From positions 62,001 to 126,000 of the forward strand of contig NZ_JAGHRA010000010.1 in assembly GCF_017744015.1 (NCBI RefSeq): 64,000 nucleotides of DNA, read 5' to 3'. The stretch's first letter is position 1; every line of letters begins with the position of its first letter. Made by a program: the position numbers and the translations under genes. Source of the stretch: Paracoccus sp. R12_2 (GTDB lineage: Bacteria; Pseudomonadota; Alphaproteobacteria; Rhodobacterales; Rhodobacteraceae). The notes below the pieces were generated by a model that worked only from the letters and a program-made list of their open reading frames with translations, did not search any database and was not told the origin of the DNA. This document shows, piece after piece, positions 55,006 to 63,647 of the stretch.

Positions 55006-56034
55006 ATGACACCTCTTGGCCGTCTTCCGGTGCCCGACCGCATTCGCCGTAGGCTGGAAAGGCAATATCTGATCGGTCGCGCGGTTCGCCGACGCAGGGT
55101 GCTGCACGCGGTCGCCGACCGGACCGCGCTGATCCAGCCAAAGGATATCCTTGCCTTCGTCACCCAGCGTAACGAACGAATTCGCCTGCCTTATTTTCTG
55201 GATTACTATCGCAATCTGGGCGTGCGGCATTTCCTGTTCGTGGATAATGCCAGCGACGACGGCAGCAGTGATTTCCTGCGCGAACAGGCTGATGTTTCGC
55301 TGTGGTGGACCGACTCGAGTTACAAGCGGCATCGTTTCGGCATGGACTGGATCAACTGGTTGCTTCTGCGATATGGGCGCGGACATTGGTGCCTGACCGT
55401 TGATCCGGACGAATTCCTGATCTACCCGCATTGCGACACGCGTCCGCTGGACGCGCTGACGGACTGGCTGGATGCGTCCGGACGGCCGTCCTTTCCAGCG
55501 ATGCTTCTGGACATGTATCCCAAGGGCGGCATAGAGGATCAGATCTATCGCGAAGGTCAGGACCCCTTCGAGATCGCACGCTGGTTCGATCCCGCCAACT
55601 ATTCGATCAGCAAGAACCAATATCTCGGCAATCTCTGGATCCAGGGCGGTCCCAGAACGCGGGCGTTCTTTTCCTATGATCCCCTGACAGGGCCGGCACT
55701 GAACAAGATACCTCTGGTCAAGTGGCACTGGCGATATGCCTATGTCAGTTCGACCCATATGCTGCTGCCGCGTGGCCTGAACCATGTCTATGACGAGAGC
55801 GGCGGAGAAATGGCGTCGGGAAGTCTGCTGCACGCCAAGTTCCTGTCCACCTTCGCCCAGAAATCCGCCGAAGAGCTTGACCGACGCCAACACTATGCAA
55901 ACAGCAAGGAATACCGGGCGTACCATTCGGGCATGCAGCGCGGAACCACGTTGTGGTGCAGCGAATCGCGTGAATATCAGGATTGGCGGCAGCTGGAGGA
56001 TCTGGGGCTGATCAGCCGGGGTAACTGGGCATGA
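55006..56034 (+). CDS. family 2-like glycosyltransferase, copy 2
   Basis: A 342-residue paralogue of the preceding enzyme with the same layout: VTQRNERIRLPYFLDYYRNL, VRHFLFVDNASDDGSSDFL and the DXD in GHWCLTVDPDEFLIYP at the same residues (133, 135). The copies differ in the region around residues 165-220, where acceptor specificity usually lies. ATG 55006 matches the paralogue's N-terminus; a longer frame overlaps the preceding gene. The stop overlaps the next ATG by 4 bases. Confidence 0.85.
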   Translation: MTPLGRLPVPDRIRRRLERQYLIGRAVRRRRVLHAVADRTALIQPKDILAFVTQRNERIRLPYFLDYYRNLGVRHFLFVDNASDDGSSDFLREQADVSLWWTDSSYKRHRFGMDWINWLLLRYGRGHWCLTVDPDEFLIYPHCDTRPLDALTDWLDASGRPSFPAMLLDMYPKGGIEDQIYREGQDPFEIARWFDPANYSISKNQYLGNLWIQGGPRTRAFFSYDPLTGPALNKIPLVKWHWRYAYVSSTHMLLPRGLNHVYDESGGEMASGSLLHAKFLSTFAQKSAEELDRRQHYANSKEYRAYHSGMQRGTTLWCSESREYQDWRQLEDLGLISRGNWA

Positions 56035-57719
56035 GCTTTCAGGTGCGCCTTGGTGTGGTCCTGCTGTGCCACGCCGACCTGGATGTGGCCGCGCGAATGG
56101 CGCGAATATGGGCCGAAGGCGGTGCGCGTGTGGTGATCCATGTCGATGCCAAGGTTCCTGAATCTCGCCTTGGACCGATGAAGGCGGCGCTGGCCGGGCT
56201 GGATGGGGTCATGTATTCGCGCCGCCATCGGTGCGACTGGGGCCGGTTCAACCTTGTCCGGGCAACCCAGGACGCTGCCGAGGCGCTTCTGCATGAATAT
56301 CCCGACATCACGCATGTCTATCTGGCCTCGGGGGCATGTCTGCCGCTGCGGCCCATCGCCGACTTGATTGCCTTTCTGGCCGCCGACCCGCAGCGAGATC
56401 ACATTGAAAGTGTCAGCGCGCACGAAGTTGGCTGGGCGGTCGGAGGACTGAACGAGGAAAGGTTCACGCTGTACTTTCCGTTCGACTGGCGACGTCAGCG
56501 TTGGCTTTTCGACCGTTTCGTCGAATGGCAACGTCGGCTTGGGATTCGCCGTCGGCTGCCGCGCGGTGTGGCGCCGCATCTGGGTGCGCAGTGGTGGTGT
56601 CTGACAGCGGAAACACTACGCCTGATCCTGAACGACCCTCGGCGCGCCGAGTTCGATCGCTATTTCCGGCTTAGCTGGATCCCTGACGAAAGCTACTTCC
56701 AGACGCTGGTCCGGCGACATTCGGTCGATGTCGAAAGCCGTTCACTGACTCTGGCTCAATTCGACCACCAGGGGCGCCCGTATCAGCTGTATGACGATCA
56801 TATTCGCCTGCTTGAGGAGTCGCGCTGCTTCGTTGCCCGCAAGGCATGGCCGCGTGCGGCAAGATTGATGGCACATTTCCCGCGGCCCATGACGGGGCAC
56901 GCCGATATGTCCCCGCCACAGCCTGCGCGGTTCCAACGAATGATCAATCGCACGGTTATGCGGCGAGTTCTGGGGCGGCCGGGGCTTTACATGCAAAGCC
57001 GTTATCCGCGAAAGGACGCCGAGAACGGCAAGACCTCGGCGCCCTATGCCGTGTTTCAAGGCTTTTCAGACGTGTTTCCCGAATTCGAGACATGGTTGAC
57101 CGATCGGGTTTCGGGCGATGTGCATGGCCATCTATTCGGCCCCGAGGGTGTCGAGTTTGCCGGGCGCCCCGAGATCGGGCCGGGGGCCATCTCGTCGAAT
57201 TCCATGTTGCGCGATCACGACGCGCAGGGTTTCCTGACGGCGCTGATCCGCATCACCACGCGGATGCAGATCTTCCAGTTCAGTCCGCGCGACAACCAGG
57301 TCCTGAACTGGTTCATCGCAACCGACCCGAATGCACATCTGATTGTCGTGACCGGCGCGTGGATGCTGCCCTTGCTGCAATCGGGCATGCCATTCGACGA
57401 TATCCGGCGCGTCACAGCGCTGTTGCAACGCGGCGAGATCGAACAGCTTGACGTGCTGAATTCGGTATGGGTCAAGGCGCGGGTTCAGGTCCATGACCTC
57501 AGTGACTTTCTTTCCCGTCCGCTGGCCCTGCTGGACGAGGCCGTCCGACAGATCGACCCGCAGGCCGCACCGGTCACAGACCTTCCCAGGATGCGGGATC
57601 TGACGGGGCTGGATGACCTGTTGCGCCGGCTGCGCAATTCGGGACTGCGGCCTCGTCTGACCGGCGATGGGCTGCCCTTGACGAATATCGACGACGGCCA
57701 AAGGAGAAGCGCCGAATGA
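56031..57719 (+). CDS. GT14-type (core-2/I-branching-like) glycosyltransferase with DUF5928 C-terminal domain
   Basis: A 562-residue protein. Residues ~1-290 resemble bacterial beta-1,6-N-acetylglucosaminyltransferase-like GT14 enzymes: GVVLLCHADLDVAARMARIW, VVIHVDAKVPESRLGPM, YLASGACLPLRPIADLIAFL and LGAQWWCLTAETLRLI, SWIPDESYFQTLVRRHS. The remaining ~270 residues form a separate domain (DUF5928-like) with GHLFGPEGVEFAG and FSPRDNQVLNWFIATDPNAH. It is coupled by 4-base overlaps to both neighbours. Confidence 0.83.
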   Translation: MSFQVRLGVVLLCHADLDVAARMARIWAEGGARVVIHVDAKVPESRLGPMKAALAGLDGVMYSRRHRCDWGRFNLVRATQDAAEALLHEYPDITHVYLASGACLPLRPIADLIAFLAADPQRDHIESVSAHEVGWAVGGLNEERFTLYFPFDWRRQRWLFDRFVEWQRRLGIRRRLPRGVAPHLGAQWWCLTAETLRLILNDPRRAEFDRYFRLSWIPDESYFQTLVRRHSVDVESRSLTLAQFDHQGRPYQLYDDHIRLLEESRCFVARKAWPRAARLMAHFPRPMTGHADMSPPQPARFQRMINRTVMRRVLGRPGLYMQSRYPRKDAENGKTSAPYAVFQGFSDVFPEFETWLTDRVSGDVHGHLFGPEGVEFAGRPEIGPGAISSNSMLRDHDAQGFLTALIRITTRMQIFQFSPRDNQVLNWFIATDPNAHLIVVTGAWMLPLLQSGMPFDDIRRVTALLQRGEIEQLDVLNSVWVKARVQVHDLSDFLSRPLALLDEAVRQIDPQAAPVTDLPRMRDLTGLDDLLRRLRNSGLRPRLTGDGLPLTNIDDGQRRSAE

Positions 57720-59113
57720 TCCACGGTTTCCGCAGCTTCGTGATTTTCGCCGAGATGCGCACCGGCTCGAACCTGCTGGAGGCAACACTGAACCGGCTGA
57801 AGAAGGTCACCTGCTTCGGAGAGGCTTTCAATCCCTATATGATGGGTTGGCCGGACAAGGACGAAATGCAGGGAATCACCCGCGACGAGCGCGAGGCAGA
57901 TCCCATGCCGCTGTTGCGGAAACTGACCGACAAACCCGGACATTTGCCAGGTTTCCGCTATTTCCACGATCATGATCCGCGTGTGTTCGATGCGATCATG
58001 GACAATCACGCCTGCGCCAAGATCGTGCTGACCCGCAACCCCCTGGACAGCTATGTATCGACGCGGCTGGCACGGGAAACGAACCAATGGAAGCTGAACG
58101 AGACGGAAACCCCGATTCCCGCCCGAACCACCTATGACAGCGCCGAATTTCATCGGATGCTGTCCGATGTCGAGGCGTTTCAGCGCCGGATCATCCACCG
58201 TCTGCAAATCAGCGGGCAGTCCGCGTTCTGGCTGGAATATGACGATCTGCGCGATCCGGAGGTGATGACCGGTTTGCTGCATTGGCTGGGCCGGCGCGAT
58301 CTGGACAAGGTTGATGCGGCCCGCGATCAGGTGCCGCAGAACCCGCGCGAGTTGGCCGACAAGGTCGGCAACTTCGATCAGATGCGGACGGATCTGGCCA
58401 AGCTTGACGTGTTCGGACTGCACAGGATTCCCAATTTCGAACCTCGTCGTGGCCCTGCCGTTCCCAGCTACATTGTCTGCGATGCAGGGGCAGGGCTGTT
58501 GCATCTGCCGGTTCAAGGCGGCCCGGTCGAGATGACGCATGGCTGGCTGCGGGCGCTGGGACCGGTGACCGGCGAGCATACGCAGAACATCCTGCGGCAG
58601 TGGAAACGTGATCGCCCCGGGCATCGCAGCTTTGCGGTGCTGCGCCATCCTCTGCACCGTGCCTGGGACGCCTTTCTTCATCTTCTGACCAACGCCCGGC
58701 CTGAGCTGCGGCAATTGATGCGCGATGTCCATCGCGTGGCGCTGCCCGAGGATGCGGCGTTGGCCGAGCTGGGCGATGATCAAAGCGCGGCGTTGTTCCG
58801 CGATTTTCTTGGCTTCCTGCGCCGCAATCTCAACGCCCAGACGACGTTGCCCACCCATCCGCATTGGGCGTCACAGACCGAGGTTCTGGCAGGATATTCC
58901 CGCTTTACGCAGCCCGACATGCTGGTCCGAGAGTCGCGCCTTGCCGAGGACCTAGGGTTTCTGTGCCGGCAGGTGGGCATAGAGGAGGCAAGGCTGGACC
59001 GGATCGCCGCCGAGGCATGGCCCGCATTCCTTGATGAACCCGATCTGGTCGCAGCGGCAAAGTCGGCCTACTTGCGCGACTATATCGCCTTCGGGTTCCC
59101 GGACAGGCCCTGA
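57716..59113 (+). CDS. NodH-like carbohydrate sulfotransferase
   Basis: A 465-residue sulfotransferase. The PAPS 5'-phosphosulfate loop is FVIFAEMRTGSNLLEATLN (residues 8-26) and the 3'-phosphate motif is AKIVLTRNPLDSYVSTRL (101-118). A second motif of this type, SFAVLRHPLHRAWDAFLHL (305-323), occurs in the C-terminal half without an obvious second PAPS loop, suggesting a fused degenerate sulfotransferase-like domain. It is the last gene of the glycan operon; PAPS would supply sulfate and CysQ would remove PAP. Confidence 0.82.
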   Translation: MIHGFRSFVIFAEMRTGSNLLEATLNRLKKVTCFGEAFNPYMMGWPDKDEMQGITRDEREADPMPLLRKLTDKPGHLPGFRYFHDHDPRVFDAIMDNHACAKIVLTRNPLDSYVSTRLARETNQWKLNETETPIPARTTYDSAEFHRMLSDVEAFQRRIIHRLQISGQSAFWLEYDDLRDPEVMTGLLHWLGRRDLDKVDAARDQVPQNPRELADKVGNFDQMRTDLAKLDVFGLHRIPNFEPRRGPAVPSYIVCDAGAGLLHLPVQGGPVEMTHGWLRALGPVTGEHTQNILRQWKRDRPGHRSFAVLRHPLHRAWDAFLHLLTNARPELRQLMRDVHRVALPEDAALAELGDDQSAALFRDFLGFLRRNLNAQTTLPTHPHWASQTEVLAGYSRFTQPDMLVRESRLAEDLGFLCRQVGIEEARLDRIAAEAWPAFLDEPDLVAAAKSAYLRDYIAFGFPDRP

Positions 59114-59148
59114 GGGCCGGCGACCCGTGTCGCGCGCCCCCAGGTCGT

Positions 59149-60537
59149 TCAGGCTTTCAGCAAAGCCGCAAGTTCAGCCTGTTTTTCATTGACCAGTGCC
59201 TCGTCCCCATCGGCCTCAAGGTTCAGCCGCACGACGGGCTCGGTATTGGACTTCCGCAGGTTGAAGCGCCAGTTGCCGAAGTTCAGCGACACGCCGTCCA
59301 GATCGTCGCGACTTTCTGCCTGCGACTGATAACGGTCGATCAGCCGGGCGATCGCCGCGTCGGGATCGTCGATGTGATAGTTCGTCTCGCCCGAGGATGG
59401 ATAAAGCCGCATCCGCTCCGACAGCAGTTCTGCCAGCGTCTTGCCCTTGCGCGACAGCAATTCGACCATCAGCAGCCAAGGGATCATCCCGCTGTCGCAA
59501 AAATAGAAGTCGCGGAAATAGTGATGGGCGGACATCTCGCCGCCATAGATCGCGCCAACATCGCGCATCTTGCGTTTGATGAAGGCGTGCCCGGTCTTGG
59601 AGACCACAGCCTCGCCGCCCGCTTCTTCGATCATCGCGCGGGTGTTCATGATGACGCGCGGATCATGGACGATCTTCTCGCCAGGTGACTTTTCCAGGAA
59701 CGCCGCGCCCAGAAGCCCCACGATGTATTCGCCCGGGATGAAGCGACCATTTTCGTCGAAGAAGAAACACCGGTCGAAATCGCCGTCCCAGGCCACCCCC
59801 AGGTCGGCGTTCTCGGCCTGCACCTTCTGGACGGTGGGCGGCTGGTTTTCCGGCAGCAGGGGATTCGGAATGCCGTTGGGAAAGCTGCTGTCGACATCAT
59901 GGTGCATCCGCACGAAGGTCAGCGGGGCACCGCGCCGTTCCAGTTCGGCGGCAATCGCGTCGAAGGTCGGACCCGCGGTTCCGTTGCCGGCGTTGACCAC
60001 GATCTTCATGGGGCGCAGCGCATCGATCTGGACGAAGTCGGCCATGGCTTTCGCGTATTCTGCGCGCGCGTGGCTGAAATCGGTGACACTGCCCTTGGTC
60101 GCGGCCTTGAAATCGCCGCCCGTTGCCAGCGCGACGATCGGCGGCAGTTCGGTTGCCGGGTCCAGCGGCGCCGAGCCGCGTCCAACGATCTTCATGCCGT
60201 TGTAGTTGATCGGATTGTGTGACGCCGTCACCTCGATCCCGCCATCGGTATCGTGAAAGCCGGTGTGGAAATAGACCTCTTCGGTGCCGGCCAGTCCCAA
60301 GTCCAGCACGTCGGCGCCACCATCGGTCAACCCCTCGATCAGCGCATCGGCAAGCTGGGGCGAGGTTTCGCGGCTGTCGCGTCCTACCACCACCCTCTTT
60401 GCGTCACGGGCCTGGGCAAAGGCGCGACCGATGCGGTAGGCAACGTCCTGATCCAGATTCTTGCCCAGTTCGCCGCGGACATCGTATGCCTTGAAGCAGG
60501 TGATCTCTCGGTGGCCAAGGCTGGTCGTGTCGGTCAT
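59149..60537 (-). CDS. manB: phosphomannomutase/phosphoglucomutase ManB
   Basis: A 462-residue alpha-D-phosphohexomutase of the CpsG/ManB type. The N-terminal FKAYDVRGELGKNLDQDVAY, the phosphoserine loop EVTASHNPINYNGMKIV, the metal loop GVAWDGDFDRCFFF and the sugar loop GGEMSAHHYF are clear, with the phosphate-binding RKSNTEPVVRL at the end. It interconverts mannose- or glucose-6-P and -1-P, feeding GDP-mannose or UDP-glucose. ATG 60537 follows GGGGGGA. Convergent with the sulfotransferase gene. Confidence 0.93.
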   Translation of the reverse strand: MTDTTSLGHREITCFKAYDVRGELGKNLDQDVAYRIGRAFAQARDAKRVVVGRDSRETSPQLADALIEGLTDGGADVLDLGLAGTEEVYFHTGFHDTDGGIEVTASHNPINYNGMKIVGRGSAPLDPATELPPIVALATGGDFKAATKGSVTDFSHARAEYAKAMADFVQIDALRPMKIVVNAGNGTAGPTFDAIAAELERRGAPLTFVRMHHDVDSSFPNGIPNPLLPENQPPTVQKVQAENADLGVAWDGDFDRCFFFDENGRFIPGEYIVGLLGAAFLEKSPGEKIVHDPRVIMNTRAMIEEAGGEAVVSKTGHAFIKRKMRDVGAIYGGEMSAHHYFRDFYFCDSGMIPWLLMVELLSRKGKTLAELLSERMRLYPSSGETNYHIDDPDAAIARLIDRYQSQAESRDDLDGVSLNFGNWRFNLRKSNTEPVVRLNLEADGDEALVNEKQAELAALLKA

Positions 60538-60793
60538 GGCGCAAATCCCCCCTGCGCGTTGGTTCTGATAAGCGCTAACATGATGGCTGCAAAATTCAAG
60601 CGGCGCCAGCCCGCGCGGACTGGCAAGATTGCCCATATGTCGCGATAGATGCCCGCGATGTCGGTTGGTATGGCGCGATCCGGCCCATGGACCGATTAGC
60701 TTGCCACGCGGTCGGCGACTGGTCCCTAGTGCCGGGATGACGCGGCGTGCCGTGCAGGATAGACCGGCCAAAGGCCACCAAGGAGGATCGCGA

Positions 60794-61195
60794 ATGGACA
60801 CCAAAACCCTGATCGCCGCCTATTTCGAGGCATTCAACGCTGGCCAAACCGACCGGATGCTGGATCTGTTGCATGACGAAGTCGAACATCACGTCAATGA
60901 GGGCCAGATCCGGCGCGGAAAGGACCTGTTCGCCCAGTTCAACGCCCATATGGCGCGTTGCTACAAGGAGAATCTGACAGATATCGTCGTTTTCGCGAGC
61001 GAGGATGGTGATCGGGCCGCCGCGGAATTCGTGGTGAACGGCAGCTATCTTGAAACCGACGAGGGGCTGCCCGAGGCGAATGGTCAGACCTACCGTCTGC
61101 CCGCAGGATCCTTTTTCACCATCCGGGACGGCAAGATCGCCCGCGTCACGACCTATTACAATCTTGCCGACTGGGTGCGGCAGGTCAACCAATGA
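60794..61195 (+). CDS. SnoaL/NTF2-like (ketosteroid isomerase-related) protein
   Basis: A 133-residue alpha+beta cone-barrel protein. IAAYFEAFNAGQTDRMLDLL, HHVNEGQIRRGKDLFAQF and FFTIRDGKIARVTTYYNLAD are characteristic of the KSI-related family. Enzymatic function is unknown. AAGGAGG precedes the ATG. Its stop overlaps the GNAT start by 4 bases; three genes here form one unit. Confidence 0.82.
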   Translation: MDTKTLIAAYFEAFNAGQTDRMLDLLHDEVEHHVNEGQIRRGKDLFAQFNAHMARCYKENLTDIVVFASEDGDRAAAEFVVNGSYLETDEGLPEANGQTYRLPAGSFFTIRDGKIARVTTYYNLADWVRQVNQ

Positions 61196-61776
61196 CGGTG
61201 AAGACACGCATCCTGACCGGCGATTCGCTGACCAGCGCGTTGCCCGATGTTGCACGGCTTCGCATGGCGGTCTTTCGCGACTGGCCGTATCTTTACGATG
61301 GCGATGCCGAATACGAAGAGAATTATCTTCAGGCCTACAGGTCGCCAGGCGCCGTCGTCGTCGCGGCGCTGGACGGCGACCGGATCGTGGGGGCGGCCAC
61401 CGGCGCGCCGATGGCTGATCATGCCGCCGACTTCGGCGCCGCCTTCGCGGATCGTCCGGAATCGCTGTCCGAGATTTTCTACTGTGCGGAATCGGTGCTG
61501 TTGCCGGAATATCGGGGGCGCGGGCTCGGCCACGCCTTCTTCGACGCCAGAGAGGCGCATGCCCGTGGGCTGGGCGCGCGCTATTCGGCGTTCTGCCGCG
61601 TGATCCGGCCCGACGGGCATCCCGCGCAACCCGCAGATTATCGACCGCTGGATGGATTCTGGCGCAAGCGCGGCTATACATCGCTTGACGGGGTCACGGC
61701 GGAGTTTGCGTGGCGCGACATCGGGGCCGAGCACGAAACCGAAAAGCAACTGCAATTCTGGATGAGAGAACTATGA
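61192..61776 (+). CDS. GNAT-family N-acetyltransferase
   Basis: A 194-residue acetyltransferase. LRMAVFRDWPYLYDGDAEYE opens the fold and the acetyl-CoA loop is SVLLPEYRGRGLGHAFF. The late RPLDGFWRKRGYTSLDGV is conserved in the group. The substrate is unknown. It overlaps the NTF2-like gene before it and the nitrilase-family gene after it by 4 bases each. Confidence 0.85.
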   Translation: MTVKTRILTGDSLTSALPDVARLRMAVFRDWPYLYDGDAEYEENYLQAYRSPGAVVVAALDGDRIVGAATGAPMADHAADFGAAFADRPESLSEIFYCAESVLLPEYRGRGLGHAFFDAREAHARGLGARYSAFCRVIRPDGHPAQPADYRPLDGFWRKRGYTSLDGVTAEFAWRDIGAEHETEKQLQFWMREL

Positions 61777-62627
61777 AGATCGCCGCAGCCGCCTATCCCG
61801 TCGACTGGCTGGAAGATTTCGATGCCTACGAGGCCAAGATCAGTCGCTGGGTGCAGGATTCCGAGGGCGCCGATCTTCTTGTTTTCCCCGAATATGGCGC
61901 GATGGAACTTGCCTCGCTTGGGGGTCGTGAGGTCGCTTGGGATCTGGAATCGTCGCTGCAAGAGGTGGCACGTCACGCCGCGGCGGCGGGCGATCTTCAC
62001 GCGCGCCTTGCCGCGCGCCACGGCTGTCACATCCTGGCCGCGTCCGGCCCGGTGTTCGAGGGGGCAAGGCCGGTGAACCGCGCCGTGTTGTTTGGTCCGA
62101 ACGGTCGGATCGGCCATCAGGACAAGCAGATCATGACGCGATTTGAACGCGATCCTTGGTGTGTTGTGGGCGGCAGCGGTCTGCGTGTGTTCGACACCGC
62201 GTTGGGGCGGATCGGTATCCTGATCTGTTATGACAGCGAGTTTCCCTTGCTTGGGCGGGTGCTGGCGGAAGCCGGCGTGGAAATCCTTCTTGTGCCAAGC
62301 TGCACCGATACCGTGGCCGGTTTTCACCGGGTCCGGATCGGCGCAATGGCGCGCGCGCTGGAAAGCCAGTGCGTCGTGGTTCACGCGCCGACGGTCGGTC
62401 AGGTGGACTGGAACCCGGCGATCGACGAAAATCGGGGCCGCGCGGCGATCTATGGCCCACCTGACGGTTTCTGGCCCGAGACGGGGATCGTGGCCGAGGG
62501 TCAGATGGACAGCGCCGGCTGGATCTTTGCCGAGATCGACGTTGCGCGGATCGGTCAAAGCCGCCGCGACGGCGCCGTGTTGCCATACGCGCACTGGCCC
62601 GAATCCGCGAAAAAGCCCCTTGTCTGA
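61773..62627 (+). CDS. carbon-nitrogen hydrolase (nitrilase superfamily)
   Basis: A 284-residue amidohydrolase with the Glu-Lys-Cys triad: LLVFPEYGAMEL (Glu), GHQDKQIMTRFE (Lys) and ILICYDSEFPLL (Cys). The C-terminal segment has VVVHAPTVGQVDWNPAID and DGFWPETGIVAEG. Substrate unknown; coupling to an acetyltransferase suggests paired N-acylation/deacylation of a small molecule, which is inference. Confidence 0.88.
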   Translation: MKIAAAAYPVDWLEDFDAYEAKISRWVQDSEGADLLVFPEYGAMELASLGGREVAWDLESSLQEVARHAAAAGDLHARLAARHGCHILAASGPVFEGARPVNRAVLFGPNGRIGHQDKQIMTRFERDPWCVVGGSGLRVFDTALGRIGILICYDSEFPLLGRVLAEAGVEILLVPSCTDTVAGFHRVRIGAMARALESQCVVVHAPTVGQVDWNPAIDENRGRAAIYGPPDGFWPETGIVAEGQMDSAGWIFAEIDVARIGQSRRDGAVLPYAHWPESAKKPLV

Positions 62628-62715
62628 AGTTTTTTCTGCGTCTATCTGACAGCCTTTACGTTTCTTTTACGAATATAGCCTTAACTGATCCAAGCGTGTG
62701 CCATATCTTGCGGTC

Positions 62716-63138
62716 ATGCTGTATGTGACCGACAATATAACGATTGAGGAATGGGAACTGTCCGAACAGTTCACCCGAGCCCAAGGGCCGGGCGGGCAGA
62801 ATGTGAACAAGGTGGCCACGGCGGTGGAACTGCGCTTCGAGGCTCAGCGTTCTCCAAATCTGAGCGATCCTGTGAAGCGCCGCCTTCAGCGGCTTGCCGG
62901 GCGCCGCTGGAATGCGGACGGTGCGATCCAGATCCTGGTTCAGGACACGCGCAGCCAAGCCCGCAACCGTGAAATCGCGCGCGAGCGGCTTGCCGAACTG
63001 ATCCGGCGCGCCACGGTCGCGCCGAAACGGCGAATCGCAACCCGGCCGACGCTTGGAAGCAAGAAGAGAAGATTGAAGGCCAAGGCCGTTCGCGGCCAGG
63101 TGAAGTCATTAAGAGGGAGGGTGGAGACCGAGGAATGA
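62716..63138 (+). CDS. arfB: alternative ribosome-rescue factor ArfB (YaeJ)
   Basis: A 140-residue peptidyl-tRNA hydrolase that rescues ribosomes stalled without a stop codon. The catalytic GGQ loop is RAQGPGGQNVNKVATAVELR (residues ~21-40) and the C-terminal tail is basic (KRRIATRPTLGSKKRRLKAK), as needed to enter the empty mRNA channel. ATG 62716 gives the family N-terminus MLYVTDNITIEEWEL; a GTG at 62698 is possible. The upstream leader is locally AT-rich. Confidence 0.93.
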   Translation: MLYVTDNITIEEWELSEQFTRAQGPGGQNVNKVATAVELRFEAQRSPNLSDPVKRRLQRLAGRRWNADGAIQILVQDTRSQARNREIARERLAELIRRATVAPKRRIATRPTLGSKKRRLKAKAVRGQVKSLRGRVETEE

Positions 63139-63626
63139 ACGCGTTGCGCAGTTCGCTTCGGATGCTGATGGGCAGACGCCCGCCTGCAATGCAGGTCGGG
63201 GCCATCTGTGTGGATCCTGACAACGGCAAGGTGCTGCTGGTGACAAGTCGCGGCACCGGACGGTGGATCATTCCCAAAGGTTGGCCGATGGAAGGTCGGA
63301 CGCTGCCCGGCGCCGCCGCGCAAGAGGCCTGGGAGGAGGCGGGCGTCGAAGGCCGCGTCGGCCACGAAGAAATCGGCCGCTATGTCTATGACAAGGAACA
63401 GGAAAGCGGTTTCTCGATCGCCGTCGAGGTGCGCGTTTTCCTGTTGAAGGTCACGCGTTTGGTTGCCGATTTTCCCGAATCCGATGAACGCAGCCGGCGC
63501 TGGGTGACCCCGGCCGAGGCCGCGCGCATGGTGGCCGAACCGGGGCTGAAACGTGTCCTGCGCGATCTTTCACGTTCCTCGTCTGACCCCGACATTGAAC
63601 CTGACGAACATGACGACCCGTCTTAG
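63135..63626 (+). CDS. NUDIX hydrolase (diphosphoinositol-polyphosphate phosphohydrolase-like subgroup)
   Basis: A 163-residue NUDIX protein. The Nudix box GRTLPGAAAQEAWEEAGVEG matches GX5EX7REUXEEXGU except that the first Glu is shifted and Arg is replaced (QEAWEEAG). The preceding RWIIPKGWPMEG resembles the DIPP/Ap4A group. An acidic C-terminal tail (SSSDPDIEPDEHDD) follows. Substrate unknown. The ATG overlaps the arfB stop by 4 bases. Confidence 0.88.
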   Translation: MNALRSSLRMLMGRRPPAMQVGAICVDPDNGKVLLVTSRGTGRWIIPKGWPMEGRTLPGAAAQEAWEEAGVEGRVGHEEIGRYVYDKEQESGFSIAVEVRVFLLKVTRLVADFPESDERSRRWVTPAEAARMVAEPGLKRVLRDLSRSSSDPDIEPDEHDDPS

Positions 63627-63647
63627 GATTCAGGGCGGCAAACATCC

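Noticed and set aside
59120-59133. Hairpin between the sulfotransferase and manB stops
   Set aside because: GCGAC-CCGT-GTCGC is only a 5-bp stem with no T-run, too weak to call a terminator.
60565-60580. AGCGCT-centred LacI-like operator in the manB upstream region
   Set aside because: The core is palindromic but the flanks do not continue the symmetry, and no LacI-family gene is nearby.
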